A DNA stretch of 64,000 nucleotides from Synechococcus lacustris (GCA_903943975.1 CAJAQB010000019.1:310001-374000), one strand, 5' to 3'. Positions 1 through 9,792 are shown, counted from the first letter of the stretch. Program-made: numbers and translations. Notes: generated from the letters alone by a model not told the origin.

Positions 1-1
1 A

Positions 2-3000
2 GTGATTGGCGGCAGTGGCAACGACTTAATCGCTCTGTCCGCTGACACGACAAGCATTTCAATCAATAGTGGCAGTGGCAATGACTCAATTGTCATTACT
101 GGTGCACTTAATAGTGGTTTTATTCTTACCAGATGGGGCGATGACTGGATATCAATATCCAGTTCAGTGGTAAATGCAAGAATTTATGGCGGCAGCGGTA
201 ACGATACGATCACGGTGAATAACACAGTTAGTGGTGGTATATTTGGCGGCCAAGAAGGCGCAGACTCATTGGTGGTGAGGGGCGGGATCATAAACGCCCA
301 GGTGGAGCTGGCGGCATCGCCAACAGACACCACCACCCTGGCAGACACCCTGGTGGTGACCGGTGAAATACAAGGCAGCACAATCCTTGCAGGGTCCGGC
401 TCCGATAGCCTGCTGCTAAGTAGCAGCTTTGGCGGCTATGGGGAGCTTGGCGACGGCAATGATTATGTGAGCGCTGCTGGTGCGCTAAGCCTTGCCTCAC
501 TGCTGGGAGGAACCGGCAATGATACTATTAATTTTAATGGTGGCACTTCCTCAAGTGTGGTCGGTGGCTATGGAGCAGACCAACTTATCTTTAGCGGCAC
601 GAATGCAAACCTGGTTGATACAACAGTTTATGGTGGGCAAGTTAGTACTTGGTACAGCACAATTAGCGGCATTGATGGCAATGATTCCATCTATGTGGCC
701 GGCTCACTTAGTAATACCTGGCTATATGCCAACCAAGGGGAAGACACGATATCCGTAGTTGGCAGCGCATATAGCTCACGCATATATGGCGGAAGTGGCA
801 ATGATCTAATAAGTGTAGGCCCAATGATATCAAGAGGCGCCATCCTGGGTGGCACTGGCAACGATACCATTTATGTAAGCAGCCTAGAGCAAGGGGTTTA
901 CCTGTTTGGCGACGAAGCCAACAATAGCGGCAGTAATGATAATGATTTCATTCAGATTGGTTCGATTAGCACCGCCTACATATCTGGAGAACAGGGTAAT
1001 GACCAGATTATAGTTACCGCTGGTTCTGCCACGGCTGCCACGCTGTTAGGTGGCAGCGGCAACGACACCCTATCTATCTTGGGAGATTTCTCTGCAGGGA
1101 TACTGGAGGGCGGTACGGAAGCAGATTCAATTCTAATTGGTGGTGCAGTGCTTGGCCGTGCCAGCATCTATGGGGGCAGCACAGCTGCTGACAGCGGCAA
1201 TGACAGCGCAGACTATATATCAATCGGAGGCGGCATAAGCTCCGCTCAAGTGATTAGCAATCTTGGGAATGACACCATTCTCGTGGGGGGGAGCCTGCTG
1301 GAGTCAAGCCTCTGGGGAGGCAGCGGCAACGATTCAGTAAGCCTAGCTGGAAGTTTAAGTGCTGCCTTATTTGTGGGCGGCACTGATTCCGATAGCCTGC
1401 TGATTGGTAACAACGTTATTTCTAGCTCACTGATTGGTGATGACGGCAGCTACAACAGCAGTGCTGATGGTTCCGATAGTTTTGTGGTAGCTGGTGGTTT
1501 TAGCAGCTCATACTTCAGCGCTGGATCCGGTAATGATTTCTTCTCCGTGGCCGGCACCGTAAATAGAAGCGTTATATACGGTGGAGTCGGAAACGACAGC
1601 CTTAACTTCGGGGCGCTATCAGGCAGCAATTCGCTATTTGGTGGTTCAGGTAACGACTACTTGACAGTGGTTGGCATCATCCAGGCCGGCTCCCTACTGG
1701 GCGAGGCCGGAGACGACAGCATCTATGGAGGAAACAGCATAGCTGATGGCTACATAGACAGCGGCGATGGGAATGACCTTATCAGTATCGCTGGTTTGGT
1801 TAGCAAGACCAGTCTTGATGGCGGGGCTGATAACGACACCCTGCTATTAGCAGGTGGCCTTAGCGGCAGCTACGTTTATGGCGGCGAAGGATCAGACCTT
1901 ATCAGCATAGCCGCTGGTATTAGTGCTGGGTATGTAATATCAGGCAACGGCAACGACACAGTGATATTAAGCGGGCTAATTTCTGCCGGCTATATTAATG
2001 TTGGCTATGGCTCAGACAGCTTGCAGTTAGTAGGCGGCAGCGGAAATCATAATAATCTCACAATTAGAGGCGGAAATACCTCCACCAGCATCCAGGGTAG
2101 CGAAGGCAATGACACCATAATCGTAAGGGGATTTGATATGAATAGTAGCTTCATCAGTGATGCAGCTGGCCTCGATTCCCTCTATTTCGAATGCGCAGTA
2201 ACAAAAACCACAATTGTTAGCGGTGGTGGTGAAGACAGCGTGAGCCTAAGTGGTGCAGCAGACAATCTAATCCTAAGTGCCTTCTCGATAAGTCGCGTAT
2301 TTGCCGGCTCCGGTGCTGATACTCTGAGTTTTATTGGTGTAGCCACTGCAGGCACAATTGATGGCGGTGCCGATGCCGACAGCCTCTACTTTGCTTCAGT
2401 TGCAAAAAACATGAGTGTGTTTGGTGGTAGCGGTGCAGACACGATCTGGCTGGCTGATAATGCCAGCTCCTCCAGTCTAAACGGCGGTGCCGATGGTGAT
2501 CTGATCTACTTAGCAGCAGGCTCCAGTAACGACAGCCTCTTTGGTGATAGCGGCAACGATTCAATTAATGTGCAGGGCAATATAACAAGAAGTACCACCC
2601 AAGGTGGCGATGGCGAAGACACGCTGATATTTGGCGGCACCTTATATACAGCTTCAATTAGTGGTGGTGATGGCAACGACTTACTAAGCTTTGCTAGCAC
2701 GATATCAACAGCATCTATTGTTGAAGGCGGCAGCGGCAACGACAGCTTTAATGTTAATACAATCAACGCCGCTCTTATCTCCGCAGGTGATGGCAATGAC
2801 TCCCTAGCAATCAGTGGAGCACTAATTGGCTCCACCATAGATTTTGGCTCCGGTGATGATATCTTTACCCTCAGGGTGGATTCCACCAGCAGCTCGATCC
2901 TAGGGGGAGACGGCAAAGACACCTTGGTCTTCTCCTCCACACTCACCAGCTCCTCCGTAGCTGGTGGCAGTGGTAATGACCTGCTAAGTTTTGCTGCCTT

Positions 3001-4510
3001 TGTGGGCGCTGGCAACACGATTGATGGTGGCAACGAAAACGACACCCTGATCTTTTCAGGCACAGTGAGTGCCGCCCGAATCCTGGGGGGTGATGGGGCA
3101 GATAGCTTCTCCTTTGGCAGCACTATCAGCAACGCCACACTCCATGCAGGCAATGGCAATGACAGCCTCAGCCTTGCCGGCAACATGACAGGCTTCTATG
3201 TAAGCCTTGATGAAGGCAGTGATCTAGCAATCTTTGCCAGCAGTTTCAGCTCCGGCACGGTCTTGGGTGGCTCCGGTGGAGATAGCTTGATATTCAATGC
3301 ATCAGTAGGTACAGGTAGCACCATTGATGCCGGCGCCGATAATGACAGCGTCTATTTCTTGCAGGCCCTTAGCAGCACATCTGTATATGGCGGCGCTGGC
3401 AACGACACCCTCAGCTTCGCCAGTGCGGTAGATGCTGCAACAATTGACGCCGGTTACGGTGTAGACAACTTGCAGTTTGCCAGTAGTTTTAGCGGCCACA
3501 TCAAGGGTGCTGGCAGCAATTCGGAAAATGTTAATTTTGGCTCTACAACAGCTGTAGTTTTTGATGAGGCTATTGGCAGCGGAAGCACAATCCAATTCAG
3601 CAATTCTGCCGATCTAGCTACTTTTGCGGGAGCAGTTGGCGCCTCCACAATCCTCGGCGGCGCTGGCAATGATACCCTCATGTTCTTTGATGCTGTAAAC
3701 GGAGCAAGCCTTGATGCAGGGGGAGGTAGTGACGCACTTTATATCGGAAGCTTCACTGGCCGAATCAGTGGTCTTAACTCAGCAAACGAATACGCAATTT
3801 TCGCCTCAACTGCCAGAGTTGGCTTCGAAAGTGACATCGGCAGTGGCAGCACCATTATTTTCAGTCCATTAGCTGATTTAGCTACATTCAGCGGAACGGT
3901 TGGTGCAGCAAAAATCAACGGGGCCTACGGCAATGACACTCTAGTTTTTACAAATATTTTGGCAGGCGCATCTTTATATGGTGGCTCAATTCAGACGCCA
4001 GTCTTCCTAACTGACGAAGATCAATTCCTCGGCACAGTCACCATTGGCACTGGCGGGGTGAGCTTCTGGGGTGGAGCGCAGAATGACACCTTCAACTTCA
4101 CTCAGTTCACAGGCAGCATTGGAAATACCGCCTACTTCTGGAATGATGTAGCTGGTACTGATTCAATTGTCTTTAACAACATCATCTCCAATGGCACCTC
4201 TGGTGCCGGCGCAGTATTCGGGATCAGCAACGGTATTGGCTCTAGCCTTGACATTAGCTTTGCTGCAGGTCAAAGCTCCTCAGGTTTCAACGCCGGCAGT
4301 TTCTCCTCTGCCTTCCTAGTAAGTGGTACAAACCTAGTTTCCTTCGGCTATGGCAATACCCAGGTAACACTGATCTTTGAAGGAGGTAGTGCAATCACCC
4401 TCAATGGCGGTGCCTTTGAAAGTGCGGGCGGTACAAACATCTTCAGCAATGCTGGCAATGGCACGGCAAACTTTGGGATCACATCTACTATTCCAAACTT
4501 CTTCTCCTAA
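2..4510 (+). CDS. giant RTX-like beta-solenoid protein, 5' end outside the window
   Basis: The frame is open from the window edge, so only the C-terminal ~1500 residues are seen. Dozens of motifs of the form GGxGNDx(I/L) recur about every 18-21 residues. Each is followed by a short alternating hydrophobic strand of the type xxxGxxxxAxI. Classical RTX proteins carry the nonapeptide GGxGxDxUx in direct tandem; here about one calcium-type turn occurs per longer unit, which suggests a wide beta-solenoid. Near residues 1150-1280 repeats are separated by degenerate stretches. The last ~150 residues lack the motif and could be a secretion or anchoring domain. There is no transmembrane segment. The DNA is less G+C-rich than the efflux genes that follow. 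It is probably secreted by a type I system or surface-attached, but no ABC exporter is adjacent. The stop overlaps the convergent FUSC gene. Confidence 0.75.
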   Translation: MIGGSGNDLIALSADTTSISINSGSGNDSIVITGALNSGFILTRWGDDWISISSSVVNARIYGGSGNDTITVNNTVSGGIFGGQEGADSLVVRGGIINAQVELAASPTDTTTLADTLVVTGEIQGSTILAGSGSDSLLLSSSFGGYGELGDGNDYVSAAGALSLASLLGGTGNDTINFNGGTSSSVVGGYGADQLIFSGTNANLVDTTVYGGQVSTWYSTISGIDGNDSIYVAGSLSNTWLYANQGEDTISVVGSAYSSRIYGGSGNDLISVGPMISRGAILGGTGNDTIYVSSLEQGVYLFGDEANNSGSNDNDFIQIGSISTAYISGEQGNDQIIVTAGSATAATLLGGSGNDTLSILGDFSAGILEGGTEADSILIGGAVLGRASIYGGSTAADSGNDSADYISIGGGISSAQVISNLGNDTILVGGSLLESSLWGGSGNDSVSLAGSLSAALFVGGTDSDSLLIGNNVISSSLIGDDGSYNSSADGSDSFVVAGGFSSSYFSAGSGNDFFSVAGTVNRSVIYGGVGNDSLNFGALSGSNSLFGGSGNDYLTVVGIIQAGSLLGEAGDDSIYGGNSIADGYIDSGDGNDLISIAGLVSKTSLDGGADNDTLLLAGGLSGSYVYGGEGSDLISIAAGISAGYVISGNGNDTVILSGLISAGYINVGYGSDSLQLVGGSGNHNNLTIRGGNTSTSIQGSEGNDTIIVRGFDMNSSFISDAAGLDSLYFECAVTKTTIVSGGGEDSVSLSGAADNLILSAFSISRVFAGSGADTLSFIGVATAGTIDGGADADSLYFASVAKNMSVFGGSGADTIWLADNASSSSLNGGADGDLIYLAAGSSNDSLFGDSGNDSINVQGNITRSTTQGGDGEDTLIFGGTLYTASISGGDGNDLLSFASTISTASIVEGGSGNDSFNVNTINAALISAGDGNDSLAISGALIGSTIDFGSGDDIFTLRVDSTSSSILGGDGKDTLVFSSTLTSSSVAGGSGNDLLSFAAFVGAGNTIDGGNENDTLIFSGTVSAARILGGDGADSFSFGSTISNATLHAGNGNDSLSLAGNMTGFYVSLDEGSDLAIFASSFSSGTVLGGSGGDSLIFNASVGTGSTIDAGADNDSVYFLQALSSTSVYGGAGNDTLSFASAVDAATIDAGYGVDNLQFASSFSGHIKGAGSNSENVNFGSTTAVVFDEAIGSGSTIQFSNSADLATFAGAVGASTILGGAGNDTLMFFDAVNGASLDAGGGSDALYIGSFTGRISGLNSANEYAIFASTARVGFESDIGSGSTIIFSPLADLATFSGTVGAAKINGAYGNDTLVFTNILAGASLYGGSIQTPVFLTDEDQFLGTVTIGTGGVSFWGGAQNDTFNFTQFTGSIGNTAYFWNDVAGTDSIVFNNIISNGTSGAGAVFGISNGIGSSLDISFAAGQSSSGFNAGSFSSAFLVSGTNLVSFGYGNTQVTLIFEGGSAITLNGGAFESAGGTNIFSNAGNGTANFGITSTIPNFFS

Positions 4511-5643
4511 CGCAACGATCCCACCAGCGCCTCAAATTCCCGCTGCTGGCCCAGCCAGAGGGCTTCCTCCCGGGCACTGGGCAGTAGGCGCAGTAATTCC
4601 CCCTCCAGCCGCCCCTGGCGCGCCGCCAGTTGACGGAATTGCTGTAGAGCGGAGCTAGGACTAAACAGCACACACACCAACAAAGCCAAACCGCAACCCA
4701 TTAGGTAATCAAGCCAACGGGTGGGGATATACCAATCGGTGAGCGCTTGATAACCAGCAAATGTGACGCCACTGGAAATCAAAGCGGTGCGCAGGTGGGG
4801 CTGAAACCCGAGGGCCATGAGCAGGGCCACCGTGCCCCCCATCACCAAGCCCAACGACACACTGCTCACGCCAAAGGTGTTGAAAATCAGCCAAGGCATC
4901 AACACCCCAAGGCTCACCCCCACCATGCGATCTCGCACTTTGCCAAGGGTGGCGCCGATGCTGTCATTCAGCAGGATCACCACCCCGAAGTAGACATATT
5001 TAGGGTTGACTGCTCCAACCCCTTGGCCAATGGCAAGGGCAAGCACGGAAAAGACTAATTTGCGCCAGAAAAAGAGATCCTGAAAGCGAGCACCAAGGGA
5101 GCGTTGCGGTTCAGGGGGGGGCACGGCTGCTGGGGCGCCTGCAGGGGAGCCTGATGCAGGGGAGCTTGCTACTGCACCCAGATCAAGCGGCAAGCGAAAA
5201 CAAGCCTGCAGCCCCACACCAACCCCCAGCCCAACAATCACCGCCAACAACTGCTGCCAAGCGGCCAACCAGGTGCTGTTGGGCGCCAGCAGCGGCAGGA
5301 TCGCCAGGATCGGCAAGAGATTGCGCAAGATGGCCAAGCGGTCTGGCAGCACCTGGCCCAGCAGCTGGGCCAGGGCGCTTACCACGGCAAATTCCCAGGC
5401 GATCGGGGCATCCACCAGGGGCTTGAGGAAGGTGCCGAGCGCCAGGCCAACGGTTACCACCAGAGGCAGGGCCACAAATAACGGCTTGGGCCAGGCCTTG
5501 AAGTCTGGCCTTACTACTAAGGCAGCAATCACCACCCCGTAGGCCGCCGCCGAGCCCAAACCCAGGGCCTGGCAAAGGGCCCACACCATGCCAGCGGCTA
5601 GCGCCACCACCAGGGGATAACGCAGGGAAAGCAAGAGCTTCAC
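4507..5643 (-). CDS. FUSC-family inner-membrane efflux pump (aromatic acid exporter type)
   Basis: About 378 residues with two blocks of hydrophobic helices (roughly 1-150 and 200-320) around a proline/alanine-rich soluble linker. The second block holds a conserved-looking NDSIGATLGKVRDRMVG-type stretch typical of fusaric acid resistance-like (FUSC) proteins. The family includes AaeB, which exports aromatic carboxylic acids with a HlyD-type partner. I chose GTG at 5643 because it overlaps the stop of the upstream small gene as GTGA; an in-frame start at 5706 would overlap that gene by 67 bases. It is the third gene of a minus-strand operon with a HlyD-like protein and a two-helix protein. The substrate is not shown by the sequence. 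Confidence 0.72.
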   Translation of the reverse strand: MKLLLSLRYPLVVALAAGMVWALCQALGLGSAAAYGVVIAALVVRPDFKAWPKPLFVALPLVVTVGLALGTFLKPLVDAPIAWEFAVVSALAQLLGQVLPDRLAILRNLLPILAILPLLAPNSTWLAAWQQLLAVIVGLGVGVGLQACFRLPLDLGAVASSPASGSPAGAPAAVPPPEPQRSLGARFQDLFFWRKLVFSVLALAIGQGVGAVNPKYVYFGVVILLNDSIGATLGKVRDRMVGVSLGVLMPWLIFNTFGVSSVSLGLVMGGTVALLMALGFQPHLRTALISSGVTFAGYQALTDWYIPTRWLDYLMGCGLALLVCVLFSPSSALQQFRQLAARQGRLEGELLRLLPSAREEALWLGQQREFEALVGSLR

Positions 5644-5822
5644 CGGCGCGGCCCAAGCCCCTGCAGCAGCCCCACCAGCAGGCTGATCAGCAACAACGCC
5701 AACCAAAACCAGAGCCGTGGTGGTTCGGTGCGGCTACAGAGCAACAGCAGCAGCAAACTCAGCCAGGGCCAGGGCTGACGCCAGGGCTCAAACAAACGCC
5801 GTAGGGGGGAACTGGGGCTCAT
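5640..5822 (-). CDS. tiny two-helix membrane protein of the efflux operon (AaeX-like position)
   Basis: A 60-residue protein with two predicted membrane helices (about 19-29 and 37-55) and basic ends. Its start overlaps the stop of the HlyD gene (ATGA, 5819-5822) and its stop overlaps the GTG start of the FUSC gene, so it is almost certainly translated as the middle gene of a coupled operon. In the enterobacterial aaeXAB system a small two-helix DUF1656 protein (AaeX) sits beside the HlyD and FUSC genes. I cannot confirm DUF1656 membership by eye; the resemblance is one of size, topology and context. Confidence 0.62.
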   Translation of the reverse strand: MSPSSPLRRLFEPWRQPWPWLSLLLLLLCSRTEPPRLWFWLALLLISLLVGLLQGLGPRR

Positions 5823-7093
5823 GGCCGTGCCCCCGCCAACCAGCGCCAGAAGGGCAGCACATAACTAAACAGCGAACGCTGTTCCACCTCCGCCTCCACC
5901 TGCAGGGGGGTGCGGGGCGGCAAGGGCTGGCTGGGTCCATCGCCCCGGCTCCAGGCCAGGCCCGTGGCGGTGGCAGCCCGCTTTAAACGCACCACCCCTA
6001 GCAGCAGCGGCGAGCCCACCCGGCCAGGCAATTGGGCGGTGAGATCACCGCCATCACCAAAGGACCGCTGGCGGGCATTGGCCATCAGGTTGGCCGCCTC
6101 CTCCTGGCCCCCCAGCTGGGCCGCCACATCGGCGAGGTCAACGCTGGCCTTGGAAAGCTGGATCAATTCGCCCTCGAGGCTGCCGTAGCGCTCGGCACTG
6201 CCCCCGAAGCTGTCGCGACTGAGTAACTGCGGATCGAGGCTGATCTGATCTCCGGTTTTAAGGCGGCTGGCATCGGCGGCGGTGAACAACACCACGGCCA
6301 GGGGGCCATGGCCGCGGGCCGCCAGGGCGATGCTGCCGAGCCGTTGGCCAGGGATCACCGCCTGGCCCGGCACCACCGCCAGATCAAGGATCCGCCCCGC
6401 CGCAGGGCTAAACACCTGCTGCGACAACACATCTGCCGCCAGCAGCGCCCGTTGGGCCTGCAACTGACCAGCCCGACCGGCCAGCTCTGCCCGCTGGGCC
6501 TGGAGTTGGGCCTGCTGGGCATCAATGGCGGCGATGTCGGCCCTATTGCGCAGGAACAAATCCTGGGCCCCCACCCAGAGGGGGCTGTAACGGGCGACCA
6601 CGTCGTCCTTGCGCAATGACTCAAGGGCCTGCAGCTGCTTCTGCACGGGGCGATTGGTGGTTTGCAGCTCGCTGCGGCGCAGCTGCAGGGCGGCAGCTTG
6701 CACCGCAAAGGCCTGGCCCTGCTCACTCACCCCCTGTAACTGCTGACCAAGGGCCTTGAGTTGGGCGCTGCTGACCTGGGGATCGGGGGCTGCCACCAAG
6801 CCGCCGCCGGGGGCCGCCTGGCCCACCCGATCAAGGCTGAGCAGCAACTGCCCCTGGCGCACCTCAGCCCCCACCGCCACCTTCAGCTCCTGCACTTCGC
6901 CAGCCCCACGGGCATAGATCAGCCGACGGCTTTCAGGGGCGGTGAGCAAACCACTGCCCCGCACCTTCACTGGAATCGTTGGCTGCAATCCCCAAACAAG
7001 GGTCAGCAGGGCCACAAAGGCCGTGGGCCACAGCTGCAGCCAGGGCGGCCCCGGCCGGGCAGGGGCAGCAATCGCAGGCTCGGCAGACTCCAT
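5819..7093 (-). CDS. HlyD/RND-type periplasmic adaptor (membrane fusion protein)
   Basis: About 424 residues starting at ATG 7093. One N-terminal membrane anchor (about residues 17-35) is followed by a biotinyl-lipoyl-like half domain, a long Gln/Ala/Leu-rich coiled-coil hairpin, the second lipoyl half (about 225-250, containing VFSPAAGRILDLAVVPGQ), and a beta-barrel domain. This order is diagnostic of HlyD/EmrA-type adaptors that bridge an inner-membrane pump and a TolC channel. In-frame codons extend upstream to 7444 but would run into the divergent TolC gene and look non-coding. It is the first gene of the operon with the small membrane protein and the FUSC pump; the partner channel is divergent. 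Confidence 0.82.
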   Translation of the reverse strand: MESAEPAIAAPARPGPPWLQLWPTAFVALLTLVWGLQPTIPVKVRGSGLLTAPESRRLIYARGAGEVQELKVAVGAEVRQGQLLLSLDRVGQAAPGGGLVAAPDPQVSSAQLKALGQQLQGVSEQGQAFAVQAAALQLRRSELQTTNRPVQKQLQALESLRKDDVVARYSPLWVGAQDLFLRNRADIAAIDAQQAQLQAQRAELAGRAGQLQAQRALLAADVLSQQVFSPAAGRILDLAVVPGQAVIPGQRLGSIALAARGHGPLAVVLFTAADASRLKTGDQISLDPQLLSRDSFGGSAERYGSLEGELIQLSKASVDLADVAAQLGGQEEAANLMANARQRSFGDGGDLTAQLPGRVGSPLLLGVVRLKRAATATGLAWSRGDGPSQPLPPRTPLQVEAEVEQRSLFSYVLPFWRWLAGARP

Positions 7094-7163
7094 GGAAGCT
7101 TTGGATTGCCCGGACCCTAGGTCTGAGGCCTGCCTATTGTCATGGCCCCTTTGCCTGCCAGCG

Positions 7164-8585
7164 GTGGACGTTGCTCTGCGCCGGGGACTGGGCTTGGCAA
7201 TTGCCCTGGGCACCCTGGGGGCTGCGGCAGCAGGCCGCAGCGCTGAATTCAGCCTGGAGCAGGTGCTGGAGCGGGGGTTGCCGAATTCCGCCAGCCTCGA
7301 ACTGTCGCGGCGACAGCTGGACCGCAGCGAAGCCAGCCTCGGCTTTAGCCGCAGCCTGCGCCTGCCCCAGCTGAACCTGGTGGGCAGCGGCAGCTTCACC
7401 CAGGTGGGCACCTCCATCGGCGTGGTGAGCAACCTGCCCACCATGGGGGACCTCAGCCTCGGGCTGGGCCAGAACGGCTACGCCCTGCTGCAGAGCAGCT
7501 TTGCCGGGGGCGGGCTGGTGCTGGAGGCCAACCTGCTGCCGCTCAAGGAGGCGGCCCTGGTGGCGGCGGCCACGGAACAAACCAAAGCCAGCCGGGCAAG
7601 CCTCTCGGAGGCCCAGCGCCAGGTGCGCTTTGAGTTGGAAACTGCCTACCGGGAATTGCAGCTGCGCCAGGCGCTGCTGCCGGTGTGGGAGTCGGCGCTG
7701 CGGGCCTCCACGGCCCTGGAACGGGACGCCCAGCTCTTCCACAGCCGCGGGCTAGCCGCCCGCATCGACGTGCTGCGCAGCCAGGCCCTGCGGGCCGCCG
7801 ATCGCCAGGGGCTGGCCACGGCCAAGGCCCAACTCGCTGGCGCCCAGGCGCGCTTGGGGCAACTGCTGGCCCTACCGCTCCAGGAACCACCCAGCGCCAA
7901 GGATCCGATCCAAAGCCTGGCGGACCCCTGGCCCCTGGATCTGGCCAGCAGCGTTGAGCGGGCTCTGGATCAAAGGCCCCTGCTGGAGGCCCTAGCTCTG
8001 CAACAACGGGCCAGCCAGCAACAGGCCCGGGCCGCCCGGGCGGCGCTGCTGCCAAGGGTGAGCCTGCTGGCTGGGGCCGGTTTCAACGGCAACCGCATCT
8101 ATGGCAGCCAAACCAGCGCTGCCGCCAACCTCAGTGGCGCCGCAAACCTCAGCCTGCCGGGCTTCGCAGGTAACGGCAGCCTGCAGGGATCCTTCTACGA
8201 CTGGGGCGCCCTGCTGCTGCTGCGCCAGCCGCTCTATGACGGCGGCCGGGCCAGGGGGGCCGCCGCGCTGGCTAGCAAGGAGGGGGCGGTATTGGAGGCC
8301 GATGGCGAGCTGGCCCGTCGCCAGATCCGCCAGGCGGTGGCAAGCAGCTGGGAAAACCTGCGGGCCTCAACCGAGAGCATTGCCGCTGGCCGGGAGGCGG
8401 TGGCGGCAGCGCAAAGGGGGCTGCACGATGCCCAGCTGCGCTATCGGGCCCAGGTGGAACCACTCACGGAAGTGCTGCTGGTGCAGCGGGATTTGCAGGT
8501 GGCAAGGGCCGCCCTGCTTACAGCCCAGGTGCAACAGGCCCTGGATCGGGCCCTGCTGGAGCGGGAAACCGGGGGGCCGCCTTAG
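7164..8585 (+). CDS. TolC-family outer membrane efflux protein
   Basis: About 473 residues. GTG at 7164 gives a good signal peptide (basic start, then a Leu/Ala/Gly core ending near AAAAGRSA). An in-frame ATG at 7092 and a TTG at 7137 are alternatives. Two halves each contain long Ala/Gln/Arg/Leu-rich alpha-helices, as in the duplicated TolC fold; the second half contains LLLRQPLYDGGRARG, the typical strand-turn before the second helical hairpin. It is divergent from the HlyD-FUSC operon with about 70 bases between starts, so a shared control region is likely. The stop overlaps the convergent pterin dehydratase by 4 bases. Confidence 0.8.
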   Translation: MDVALRRGLGLAIALGTLGAAAAGRSAEFSLEQVLERGLPNSASLELSRRQLDRSEASLGFSRSLRLPQLNLVGSGSFTQVGTSIGVVSNLPTMGDLSLGLGQNGYALLQSSFAGGGLVLEANLLPLKEAALVAAATEQTKASRASLSEAQRQVRFELETAYRELQLRQALLPVWESALRASTALERDAQLFHSRGLAARIDVLRSQALRAADRQGLATAKAQLAGAQARLGQLLALPLQEPPSAKDPIQSLADPWPLDLASSVERALDQRPLLEALALQQRASQQQARAARAALLPRVSLLAGAGFNGNRIYGSQTSAAANLSGAANLSLPGFAGNGSLQGSFYDWGALLLLRQPLYDGGRARGAAALASKEGAVLEADGELARRQIRQAVASSWENLRASTESIAAGREAVAAAQRGLHDAQLRYRAQVEPLTEVLLVQRDLQVARAALLTAQVQQALDRALLERETGGPP

Positions 8586-8866
8586 AGAAAAGTGTTGATC
8601 TGCAGCGCCAGGTCTCTGTCAAGGGTGGAAATGCCGCACAGGTCGTGACTAACTAGATCGATGCTTACCCGATTCCAGCAATTGCTCCATTCCGGGTGGT
8701 GACCCAGCTGCTCCGCCGCCAGGGCCACCCGGGTCATGAAAGCAAAGGCTGCGGAGAAATCAGCAAAGCTGAAGTCGCGATGGAGCTTGCCAGCGCGCAG
8801 CTGCCAGTCGGGCAGCAATTCAGCCAAGCTGTCGAGCTGGTCGGCGCTGAACAGGCTGGCGGCCAT
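8582..8866 (-). CDS. pterin-4a-carbinolamine dehydratase
   Basis: A 94-residue protein, the usual length of the PCD/DCoH family. It carries the active-site signature HHPEW.N near residues 56-62 and the following SHD..GIS..D segment. In bacteria the enzyme dehydrates 4a-hydroxytetrahydrobiopterin. Many cyanobacteria keep it without an adjacent phenylalanine hydroxylase, where it may act in folate or pterin metabolism. It overlaps the stop of the TolC gene tail-to-tail. It marks the left edge of the accessory island. Confidence 0.88.
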   Translation of the reverse strand: MAASLFSADQLDSLAELLPDWQLRAGKLHRDFSFADFSAAFAFMTRVALAAEQLGHHPEWSNCWNRVSIDLVSHDLCGISTLDRDLALQINTFL

Positions 8867-8970
8867 GGCAAAGAAGCAAAGAGCTTTAAACTAATTACTT
8901 AATAGCCTTAGCCGTCGCCCTGGATGCCGCTACCTTACAGATAACGGCATCCTCATGCCTGGTCACATAT

Positions 8971-9667
8971 TCAAATATAAACCTTACTCACTCCATTCGA
9001 TGAATCTGCATAGGTGAAGTCAGTGGGTGTTTTGCCAAAGACCTGAGCAAGCAGTGAGGTGCCATTATAGAAAGATGTTATATTATCCTCCCCACTCCAA
9101 GTCTTAGTTATTCCAGAAGCATTGAGACTGTCAGCAAGTTGAATTAAATCAGCCCCCTTGCGAAAATCTCTAATATTCAGCGTCGTCCCTTCGTTAAGAA
9201 GGAAAATATCATTACCAGGGCCTCCAAAAACAGTATCGGTACCTCCATTAATACCGACAATCAAATCATCTCCAAATCCAGCAGCCAAAATATCCTGGCG
9301 AATCACTTGAATTCAGCAGCACATCAAGGTGATGTCCCAGCTCTTCTGTGAGCACGGCAATGGCCTGGGCGTTGCTTGCCCCAGCCAGCCAGTCCTGGTT
9401 CATATAGATGGTGCCCGTGCCGATGGCATAAGCCCCAGCGGCTCCCGGCATCGAGCTGGCTGGTAGCAGTTCAATCGGTGGTAGGCCGCTGAAATCCCCC
9501 TTTGTCCACTGGCTGATCAGCTCCTCTAGGGCTGCGGGTCTACTTCTCAGGTTTAACGCTTCTAGTGCTGCAGCCTCCAGGAGGCCGCTTGTCGCCCACT
9601 GGCTTAGCTGCGCCCTCCATTCGCTTTCGAGGGCGTAGAAATTATCTGTGCCTGCAGCAGTTGCCAT
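8971..9667 (-). pseudogene. broken RTX/calcium-binding protein with an EELGHHLD start domain
   Basis: Two minus-strand frames form one decayed gene. The N-terminal part (9667 to about 9300) is a cyanobacterial leader-type domain ending in the zinc-protease-like motif EELGHHLD (about residue 116) and the start of the conserved segment after it. The C-terminal part (about 9300 to 8971) is the end of an RTX protein with GGPGNDIF and a C-terminal secretion-type region. The frames overlap at 9266-9306 but do not match, so the central body, usually several hundred residues, has been deleted and the ends joined out of frame. Intact relatives are secreted calcium-binding proteins. The join could still make a 133-residue truncated product, but function is unlikely. 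Confidence 0.75.
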
Positions 9668-9792
9668 GATCGCTTGCCGGAATCACTACGGGTTGCGTCT
9701 CTAGCAAGGCGCTAAGTAAATATAGCGTAGATATAAGGCATATTTAAGGCATTCCAGAATATGCAATATCTGCATAAAGTTACTGTCTGCCA

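Noticed and set aside
2506-3186. Long open antisense frame (226 codons) inside the RTX-like gene
   Set aside because: Arises from the repeated codon pattern of the plus strand; composition is Ser/Pro/Leu-rich without any domain.
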